A stretch of 6,621 nt of DNA from an uncultured bacterium (GTDB lineage Bacteria; Actinomycetota; Coriobacteriia; Coriobacteriales; Coriobacteriaceae). This document shows, piece by piece, positions 1 to 5,523 of this stretch; position 1 is the stretch's first letter, and every line of letters begins with the position of its first letter. Below the pieces are notes generated by a model that made no database searches, was not told the origin of the DNA, and saw only the letters and a list, made by a program, of their open reading frames with translations. A program made the translations under genes and the position numbers. Location: the NCBI GenBank assembly GCA_905216075.1, contig CAJMSO010000098.1, positions 1 through 6,621 on the forward strand, given 5' to 3'.

Positions 1-928
1 GATAGCCGCTGGCGAGCAGCGTGCCGATGATGGCGCTCTCCTCCTCGATGGTGGCATCGGTAAGGACCACAAAGACAAACGCCATGATTACGATGATGAT
101 GTCGAGCAGCGTCATCCACATCATGGAGTCGCCGTCTACGTCGTCGCGCGCGTAGCCAATGCCCTGGTTGGAATCGGCGTCGATCAGATCGTCCACGCGC
201 GCATCGGCATCGGTCAGCGCCTCGACCATATCCTGCTCCGCATCGATGCGGTCCGCAGTGGAGAGGTCGCGATCGGTAAAGGTAAAGGAGTAGGTGTAGG
301 CGGGCGCGCCGCCGACGTCCTCGAGCGCGGCAAAGCCAGCGTCGGTGACCTCGGCCACGCCATAGGTGATGGTGTTCACCGTAAAGTCGGAGTTGTTGAG
401 GAACAGCGCCTGGCTATCGGGCTGAGTCATGACGCCGCAGATGGTGTAGGTGCGACCCTCGAGCTCGACTTTATCGCCCACGGACAGGTTGTTATTGGTG
501 GCGAAGACACGGTCGATTGCCACCTCATCGTCCGTCTTGGGCTCCTTGCCCTCACAGTAGGACGCGATATCGACCTTGGTGCGGTGTGCGTAGGTGCGCA
601 GCGTGCGCTTGGTGCCATCGTCGCCGGCGGTCTTTTTGATGATGGCGTCGATGGAGAAATTCTTGTAGAGCGTGACGCCGCCGACGTCGCCGGCAGCATC
701 CTCGGCGGCCTTGAGCTGGTCTTTGGTGGCCTCGAAGGAGGTGGTCACGCGGCCATCCTCAATCGTGTACGCATCGCGCATGTCGTCGATAAGACAACCG
801 ATGGAATGCGCCGCGAGCAAAAAGCCCGAGGTGAGAGCGATGCTTCCGCACATAAGCAAAAAGATGCCCAGGTACTTGCCGATATTGCGGCGCAGCTCGC
901 GCGGGAGACGTTTTGCGAGAGGTGTCAT
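1..928 (-). CDS. FtsX/MacB-family ABC transporter permease, N-terminal part (runs off left edge)
   Basis: Membrane subunit of a MacB/FtsX-type ABC transporter. These systems do not pump through the membrane core; they couple ATP use in the cytoplasm to movement of an extracellular domain (lipoprotein, peptide or antibiotic handling, or envelope remodelling). The 309 visible residues are open throughout with no stop. A basic N-terminus (MTPLAKRLPRELRR) is followed by a hydrophobic helix at about 18-44. A large polar outside domain fills about 45-267, including a MacB periplasmic-core-like stretch (VGDKVELEGRTYTICGV, about 150-166). A second helix lies at about 271-291. It is followed by EEESAIIGTLLASGY, which resembles the conserved FtsX loop (E...IG.L.A.G) that contacts the ATPase. 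The ATG at 928 lies 8 bp after the stop of the ATPase gene, with an AGGCGG-like ribosome site overlapping that stop, so the two are probably translationally coupled. Full length and number of FtsX repeats are unknown because the gene is cut. Substrate cannot be assigned. Confidence 0.9.
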   Translation of the reverse strand, partial: MTPLAKRLPRELRRNIGKYLGIFLLMCGSIALTSGFLLAAHSIGCLIDDMRDAYTIEDGRVTTSFEATKDQLKAAEDAAGDVGGVTLYKNFSIDAIIKKTAGDDGTKRTLRTYAHRTKVDIASYCEGKEPKTDDEVAIDRVFATNNNLSVGDKVELEGRTYTICGVMTQPDSQALFLNNSDFTVNTITYGVAEVTDAGFAALEDVGGAPAYTYSFTFTDRDLSTADRIDAEQDMVEALTDADARVDDLIDADSNQGIGYARDDVDGDSMMWMTLLDIIIVIMAFVFVVLTDATIEEESAIIGTLLASGY

Positions 929-936
929 GGCGCCGC

Positions 937-1650
<714 letters not shown>

Positions 1651-1690
1651 GGTATCCCCCATTGTTAGCCTCATACTACTTTATGAGCGT

Positions 1691-1714
1691 AATAGTAAAC
1701 CTTGGCGAACTATT
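1691..1714 (-). promoter_or_regulatory. Candidate promoter/operator of the MacB-type ABC operon
   Basis: This 24-bp dyad reads AATAGT-N12-ACTATT, with the inner CC/GG also symmetric about the same centre (1702.5). It lies in the only AT-rich stretch between the repeat island and the ABC ATPase gene. On the minus strand its downstream half holds a -10-like TACTAT (1697 down to 1692). That would start transcription near 1685 and give a leader of roughly 35 bases to the ATG at 1650. The matching -35 position reads CTCCAA, which is poor. A dyad covering the -10 and the spacer is the geometry expected of a repressor site. The symmetry is seen directly; the regulatory role is inference. Confidence 0.3.
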
Positions 1715-1744
1715 TTGGAGCGAGGCTTGGGATTTATTTCAGAC

Positions 1745-1924
1745 TGGTCATTGGGGACGCTCTTAAATGACTAGCCGCAAGGGACACCCTTTCGCCACCC
1801 GGCAGTTAGGGACGTTCCTTTCCTGCCGGCAGATGGGGACAGTCCTTGCCGGCCCGGCCGGCGAGCCGGCGAATCGGCAAAGACTGCCCAATGGCTAGTC
1901 ATTTAAGTCTGTCCCCAATGACCA
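1745..1924. repeat. Imperfect inverted repeat, 32-bp arms around a 116-bp GC-rich core
   Basis: The left arm at 1745-1776 and right arm at 1893-1924 match as reverse complements in 29 of 32 positions. The three mismatches form one block (GCT against AGA), so the arms are two orientation-flipped copies of the same repeat unit carrying its two natural variants. The enclosed core (1777-1892) contains a smaller hairpin TTGCCG/CGGCAA (1846-1851 with 1875-1880) around a string of GCCGGC-like words. A transcript from either strand could fold into a long branched structure. Confidence 0.75.
1777..1853. repeat. Diverged tandem GGGAC-N2-(T)CCTT units in the core of the repeat island
   Basis: Three related short units follow one another. 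They begin with GGGACACCCTTTCGCC (1781-1796). Next is a unit GGCAG-TTA-GGGAC-GT-TCCTT ending in GCCGGC (1801-1830). The last is a unit GGCAG-ATG-GGGAC-AG-TCCTT ending in GCCGGC (1828-1853). The last two overlap by GGC and differ by a 4-base insertion (TCCT) plus a few substitutions. The second unit also has inverted ends CCGGCAG/CTGCCGG (1799-1805 with 1823-1829), so it can form its own small hairpin. The outer repeat units share the GGGGAC-N2-TCTT pattern, so all may descend from one ancestral word. Confidence 0.55.
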
Positions 1925-1934
1925 CTCTTGGTCG

Positions 1935-1988
1935 TTTAAGTCTGTCCCCAATGAGTATTCCAGACTAGCCATTGGGGACGCTCTTAAA
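1935..1988. repeat. Strong hairpin just downstream of the ABC-2 permease operon
   Basis: GTCCCCAATG (1944-1953) is a perfect reverse complement of CATTGGGGAC (1970-1979), with a 16-base loop. After a 3-base internal mismatch the stem continues with TTTAAG (1935-1940) against CTTAAA (1983-1988), giving 16 pairs in all. In the minus-strand mRNA of the permease operon this stem begins 12 bases after the stop codon at 2000. It lacks a following U-tract, so it is not a classical Rho-independent terminator. It may stabilise the 3' end or aid termination. Confidence 0.6.
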
Positions 1989-1999
1989 TGCCTAGGTGG

Positions 2000-3205
2000 C
2001 TAGGTGCGAGATTTAGCGCGTGCGAGGGCGAGGCCTGCGGCGGCGATGGCCACGGCAAAGAGCACCGTGACACCCAGATCGCAGGCGATATCGCCCAGCA
2101 CGGCGGACGTCAGGTCCGCGGCGAGCGCCTTGCTGATCGCGTCGTTCACCCAAAACGTCGGCACAAAATGCGCAACGGTCTGCACGGCCGAGCCCATGAG
2201 CGACAGCGGCATCCAGGCGCCGCCCAAAAACGTCATGAGCATGCCGAGTAAGTTGCCCACGCCGTTGAGCAGCTCCTCGCGCGCGCCCAGGCTCGACAGC
2301 GCAAAGCCAACGGCCAGCGGCGTGCACGCCAGGGCAAACGTCGCCGACAGCGCCAGGCACACACGGCCCACGCCGACCTCGGCGACCGCGCCAGCAAAGC
2401 CCGCGACGCCCATCATGCTCGACACAAACCAGATACAGACGGTGAGCACCGCGGCGGCCGCGAACACGGCAAGCGAGCGCTGGCGCCCGGAGATTGGGCC
2501 GGCATCCATACGACGCACGCGCTCGGGCTCGTTCATGCCCGAAAACACCAGCCCCACCGACACGATGACCGACGAGATAATCGCGTACGCGCCAAAGTTG
2601 AAGTACGACTCGAGCGTGGCGGCGGCAGTCGAGTCGACCTTGACCTGCTCGATCTCGACCTCCGCGCGCTTCGCGGCAGCATGCTCAGCGGCCTTGGCAA
2701 CGTCACCGTTAGAGGCAGTGGGTTCAAGTGCCGCCGCAGCACCCGCGAGCGAGATCCAGCGCGAGGCCTCGGCAGACGAAAGCGCCGCCGCCATGGTGCC
2801 GGCACCGTAGGTCACATCGAGCTTGGGCAGGGACTCCCCCGCGCGGGCAGCTGCAACGAGGTCGCCCTCAAACCCCTCCGGGATAAAGAACACGCAGTCG
2901 GCACTGCCCTTGGCGCTGTTGCTCTTGGAAAGCGCGTCCGCAAGGTCGTAGGTGTCGTCGCCGACGCCCGTGACCAGCTCAAAGCGCGAACCCAGATGCT
3001 TGGTAAGCGCACGCGAAAGGTCACTGTCGTCGCGGTCGACCACGATCACGTTGGCATCGTAGGGCTTATATTCGGTGAGCTGCGACGAGTTCCAGCTCAC
3101 CGATGCCGCGATAAACACACCCATGAGCGAGATGAACACCGTGTAGATGAGCAGATAGAGCGGGTGCGCGAGCGCCATGCGAAGCGCAGTCTTAAAGGTG
3201 CTCAT
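2000..3205 (-). CDS. ABC-2 type transporter permease (second of a pair)
   Basis: Membrane subunit of an ABC-2 exporter (ABC2_membrane_3-like), 401 residues. Predicted helices: 15-36, 203-223, 247-269, 280-304, 315-337 and 374-395, with a large outside loop at about 37-200. The outside loop includes VIVVDRDDSDLS and an Ala/Glu/Lys-rich, probably helical stretch at about 165-197. The late segment GNLLGMLMTFLGGAWMPLS and the following HFVPTFWVNDAI are typical of this family. I chose the ATG at 3205 because GGAAGGAG ends five bases upstream; the in-frame TTG at 3220 would bury this site in the coding region. The start overlaps the end of the preceding permease gene by 14 bp, implying coupled translation and a heterodimeric pore. 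A short stem CCTAG-gtgg-CTAGG (1991-2004) spans the stop codon. Substrate is not readable; a drug or lipid-like molecule is the family norm. Confidence 0.93.
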   Translation of the reverse strand: MSTFKTALRMALAHPLYLLIYTVFISLMGVFIAASVSWNSSQLTEYKPYDANVIVVDRDDSDLSRALTKHLGSRFELVTGVGDDTYDLADALSKSNSAKGSADCVFFIPEGFEGDLVAAARAGESLPKLDVTYGAGTMAAALSSAEASRWISLAGAAAALEPTASNGDVAKAAEHAAAKRAEVEIEQVKVDSTAAATLESYFNFGAYAIISSVIVSVGLVFSGMNEPERVRRMDAGPISGRQRSLAVFAAAAVLTVCIWFVSSMMGVAGFAGAVAEVGVGRVCLALSATFALACTPLAVGFALSSLGAREELLNGVGNLLGMLMTFLGGAWMPLSLMGSAVQTVAHFVPTFWVNDAISKALAADLTSAVLGDIACDLGVTVLFAVAIAAAGLALARAKSRT

Positions 3206-4379
3206 AGCGGCTCCTTCCAAAGATCAGCGTGGCGGCGGCAACGAACAGCAGCGCCATAAGGACCAGTGCGCCGGCGCGAACGGCAAAGGGGCCCAGGTCC
3301 TCAAAGAAATACAGGCGATTGAACATGTCGCAGATGAGCTTGACGGGGTTGAGCCAGCACTCGGCCGGGCAGGCGCGGGCGACGTCGTCGGCAAGCGCCA
3401 TCGCCGGCTCGCCGTAGAGGCCGGCAAACAGGGCGCACGTGGTGGCGAAGCCCGTGAGGATGCCCGACTTGGACGCCTTGCTGCCCTTAACGGGAAGCGT
3501 GCCCACAAAGAGCCCCAAGCCCGTGGCGGCAAGCGCGGAAGCGGCACCGCCCACCAGACACAGCCCCTCGCGCCCGCCAAAGTCGACGCCCACGACCACG
3601 CGCACGTAGCCGATCGCAATCGTCATCGAGGCAAAGGAAACCAGCCACGAGCCCACAAAGATACCAGCCAGCGACGCCGTCTTGGAAAGGCCGCCCACGC
3701 AGCGACGCGCGCCAAGGCCCGACAGATTGGGCTGCAGATCGACGACGCTCAAGGCGGCAAACTCGGCAGACATCATCGCGACCAGGCCAAAGAGCGCGCA
3801 GTAGTAGATGACCGTACCATCGGGCGTGGTGCGTGTCAGGCTTACGCGGTGGGTGCCGCCCTCGAGCGATAGGGCGCGCGTAACCGCCTCCGGGTCGGCG
3901 AGCGCCGCCGGGTCGTCTTGGGCAATCTGGGACATGAGCTCGGCATTTTGCGTATACGAGCTTGCCACCGTCTCCAGAATGCTGCGGTCGGTGAGCACCG
4001 TCGACGCACGTGAGCTATCGTAACTCGATAGCAGCGTGAGTTTGGGCGTGCCCGCAGCGTCGACCGTATAGATACCCGCAACCTCGCCGGCCTTGAGCGC
4101 ACGGCTCGCGTCGGCTGCGTCGTCGCACTCGTGGATCTCGAGCAGTTGGTCGTCGCCTTCCTTGGCAAGCGACGTCGCCACGTCCTTAAAGGTCGAGGCG
4201 TCCCAGGCCTCATCCGCTACGACGGCCACCGGCACCGGGTCGACCGTGCCGTCGGAGCTCAGGTTCGCAAACATAAACATGAACATCGTGGAAAGCGCGA
4301 TGGGAAAGAGAGCGCCCCAGACCCACGTACTCGGCCGACGCAGCAGCGTCTTGACCGTGGTGATGATAGTGTTGAACAT
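3192..4379 (-). CDS. ABC-2 type transporter permease (first of a pair)
   Basis: Membrane subunit of the same exporter, 395 residues, with the ABC2_membrane_3-like plan. A basic N-terminus (TVKTLLRRP) precedes helix 1 (about 19-39). A large outside domain follows at about 40-188. Five more helices lie at roughly 191-213, 233-258, 274-297, 305-325 and 365-388. The segment PAECWLNPVKLICD (about 338-351) corresponds to the conserved turn before the last helix and matches HFVPTFWVNDAI in the partner permease. This supports the two being diverged homologues that pair into one pore. ATG at 4379 has AGGGGG about five bases upstream, and the ATPase stop is 9 bp away. The last residues RSRYEHL overlap the start of the next gene by 14 bp. 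Two permeases of near-equal length behind one DrrA-like ATPase match the LnrM/LnrN arrangement of Bacillus. Identity of the cargo is unknown. Confidence 0.93.
   Translation of the reverse strand: MFNTIITTVKTLLRRPSTWVWGALFPIALSTMFMFMFANLSSDGTVDPVPVAVVADEAWDASTFKDVATSLAKEGDDQLLEIHECDDAADASRALKAGEVAGIYTVDAAGTPKLTLLSSYDSSRASTVLTDRSILETVASSYTQNAELMSQIAQDDPAALADPEAVTRALSLEGGTHRVSLTRTTPDGTVIYYCALFGLVAMMSAEFAALSVVDLQPNLSGLGARRCVGGLSKTASLAGIFVGSWLVSFASMTIAIGYVRVVVGVDFGGREGLCLVGGAASALAATGLGLFVGTLPVKGSKASKSGILTGFATTCALFAGLYGEPAMALADDVARACPAECWLNPVKLICDMFNRLYFFEDLGPFAVRAGALVLMALLFVAAATLIFGRSRYEHL
3211..3218 (-). promoter_or_regulatory. Strong ribosome binding site deciding the second permease start
   Basis: On the minus strand this reads GGAAGGAG, close to the full anti-Shine-Dalgarno complement, with a 5-base spacer (CCGCT) to the ATG at 3205. 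It lies inside the last codons of the preceding permease gene. It is the strongest ribosome site I see in the window and decides against the upstream TTG at 3220. Confidence 0.8.
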
Positions 4380-4388
4380 AGCTGCCCC

Positions 4389-5327
4389 CTAGTCGCGCAG
4401 CTCGCGGCCGGTGATCTCGAGAAACACGTCGTTGAGGGTCGGCGGCTCGCTCCACACGCGGCCGAGCGCCACGTCGGCGGCGCGCAGCGTGTCGAGGATG
4501 TCGACCAGATTGTGCGGACTCGCTTCGCAGGTGCAGACGAGCTCGCCGCCGGACAGCTCGACCGAAAGCACGTGCTCGAGGGCGCGCAGTCGCTCGACCG
4601 TAGCGGGCTCGACGGCGCCGACCTCGACGGTCACGCGCTCGCCCATCTGGATCATGCGCTTGAGCTCGTCGTTGGTGCCCTGCGCCAGCACGCGCCCGCC
4701 GTCCATGATCATGATGCGGCTGCAAATCTGCTCGACTTCCTCCATGTAATGGCTGGTATACACCACCGTGGCGCCCTCGTCGCGCAGACGGCAGATGCCC
4801 TCCAGGATGGCGTTGCGGCTCTGCGGGTCGACCGCCACCGTGGGCTCGTCAAAAAAGATGAGCTCGGGCTTGTGCGCGATACCGCAGGCGATGTTGAGGC
4901 GGCGCGCCAGGCCGCCCGAAAGCTTGCCGGGGCGGAACTTGGTGAAGTCGCCCAGCCCGACAAAGTCGATGGCCTCGTCGACCAGCGCGCGGCGGCGCTT
5001 GCGGTCGTTGACGTAGAGGCTGCAGAAATAGTCGATGTTCTCGCGCACCGTGAGCTCGTCAAATACCGCCACCTGCTGCGGCACCACGCCGATGCGTCGC
5101 TTGAGGTCGTAGCGGGTGGGCGTCATGGGCTCGCCGAACAGCTCAATGGCGCCTTTGTCGTAGGCAAGCAGCTGCAGAATACAGTTGATGGACGTGGTCT
5201 TGCCCGAGCCGTTGGGGCCCAGCAGGCCAAAGATCTCGCCGGGGGCGATGCTCAGGTTAAAGTGGTCGAGCGCAATAAGATCGTCGTAGCGCTTGACGAG
5301 GTTTTCGACGTGGACAATGTCTGTCAT
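4389..5327 (-). CDS. ABC transporter ATP-binding protein, DrrA/CcmA (LnrL-like) exporter type
   Basis: Cytoplasmic ATPase that powers the two downstream ABC-2 permeases; 312 residues, typical for drug-export ATPases with a C-terminal extension. Motifs are intact: Walker A GPNGSGKTT (37-45), Q-loop around VVPQQ (81-85), signature LSGGLARRL (136-144), Walker B LIFFDE (156-161) and H-loop His193 in TSHYMEE. The D-loop region reads TVAVDPQSR where TVGVDP is more common, a harmless-looking change. Residues about 230-312 form the accessory domain of DrrA-like proteins, ending in TLNDVFLEITGRELRD. The ATG at 5327 is chosen because a GAAGGG ribosome site lies about eight bases upstream and the protein then begins MTDIVHVENLVKRYDD, as in the family. 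A GTG at 5393 would add 22 residues unlike the family. First gene of a three-gene operon divergent from a sensor kinase, which suggests two-component control. Confidence 0.96.
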   Translation of the reverse strand: MTDIVHVENLVKRYDDLIALDHFNLSIAPGEIFGLLGPNGSGKTTSINCILQLLAYDKGAIELFGEPMTPTRYDLKRRIGVVPQQVAVFDELTVRENIDYFCSLYVNDRKRRRALVDEAIDFVGLGDFTKFRPGKLSGGLARRLNIACGIAHKPELIFFDEPTVAVDPQSRNAILEGICRLRDEGATVVYTSHYMEEVEQICSRIMIMDGGRVLAQGTNDELKRMIQMGERVTVEVGAVEPATVERLRALEHVLSVELSGGELVCTCEASPHNLVDILDTLRAADVALGRVWSEPPTLNDVFLEITGRELRD

Positions 5328-5395
5328 GAGGCGGCCCTTCTGTTGGTTGCGGCCCGGTATGGTTGCATCATCGCAGGAGCGGGCGGCGTGCACCA

Positions 5396-5409
5396 GTGAG
5401 CTTTGTCAC
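5396..5409. promoter_or_regulatory. GTGA-N6-TCAC dyad, CRP/FNR-like box
   Basis: The bases read GTGA-GCTTTG-TCAC, a perfect 4+4 dyad with the six-base spacing of CRP-family sites (consensus TGTGA-N6-TCACA). The outer T/A positions are not matched (A and G are present). It sits about 70 bp upstream of the exporter ATPase start and 115 bp upstream of the kinase start. The match is seen directly; binding by a Crp/Fnr regulator is inference and chance cannot be excluded. Confidence 0.3.
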
Positions 5410-5496
5410 GAGTGCGGAGCTTGGTCGCGTGGCCCGCCGGCGCTCTGCTTTGCCGCGCGGGAGGAATGTCACGGTTGTGCAGGCGGTCCCTCCACC

Positions 5497-5517
5497 ACGC
5501 GCGGCTTCGCGTACAAT
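5497..5517 (+). promoter_or_regulatory. Kinase promoter: -10 TACAAT with overlapping dyad ACGCG-N6-CGCGT
   Basis: TACAAT (5512-5517) matches five of six bases of the -10 consensus. Transcription would start seven bases later, at the A of the kinase ATG (5524). Directly upstream is a perfect inverted repeat ACGCG-CGGCTT-CGCGT (5497-5512) whose last base is the first base of the -10. It fills the spacer and could be an operator. The -35 position (5489-5494) reads CCTCCA, which is weak, so an activator may be needed. Confidence 0.45.
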
Positions 5518-5523
5518 ACCCGT

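Larger units (their letters stand above)
1740..1990. repeat. Intergenic repeat island with direct and inverted copies of a ~20-bp unit
   Basis: This non-coding island is bounded by two nearly identical 30-bp direct repeats at 1740-1769 and 1961-1990 (28 of 30 bases equal). Both contain CATTGGGGAC followed by GCTCTTAAATG. Two further copies lie in reverse orientation at 1900-1920 and 1933-1953, carrying AGA instead of GCT in the middle. The reverse copy at 1893-1924 pairs with 1745-1776 as 32-bp inverted arms (29 of 32 pairs, the three mismatches together). The core between the arms is GC-rich and has its own hairpins. No open reading frame inside resembles a transposase. The layout resembles REP/BIME-type palindromic repeats or a small non-autonomous element; I cannot tell which from one copy. 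It lies between the stop of one operon (2000) and the promoter of the next (about 1685-1720), so it could also shape the mRNA 3' end of the upstream operon. Confidence 0.85.
5328..5523. promoter_or_regulatory. Divergent control region between the exporter operon and the sensor kinase
   Basis: This 196-bp gap must hold the promoters of both the leftward ABC-2 operon and the rightward kinase gene. I see a -10-like hexamer and two dyads (listed separately) on the kinase side. On the exporter side I find no convincing -10/-35 pair. A GTGACA resembling a -35 lies on the minus strand inside the GTGA-N6-TCAC box (5409 down to 5404), without a good -10 at the right distance. In paired systems of this kind the response regulator usually binds in such a gap. 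Confidence 0.55.

Noticed and set aside
1740..1990. CRISPR array or full insertion sequence
   Set aside because: The repeat copies are in mixed orientation with unequal spacing, unlike CRISPR. No transposase frame lies inside, so at most it is a non-autonomous or REP-like element.
5328..5393. N-terminal extension of the DrrA-like ATPase from GTG at 5393
   Set aside because: The 22 extra residues do not look like the family, and a good ribosome site precedes the ATG at 5327.
4131..5399. 422-residue plus-strand open frame opposite the DrrA-like ATPase
   Set aside because: It is antisense to a gene with complete ABC motifs; the frame is open because of GC-biased codon positions. Its His/Asp/Ala-rich composition and lack of any domain or ribosome site mark it as a shadow.
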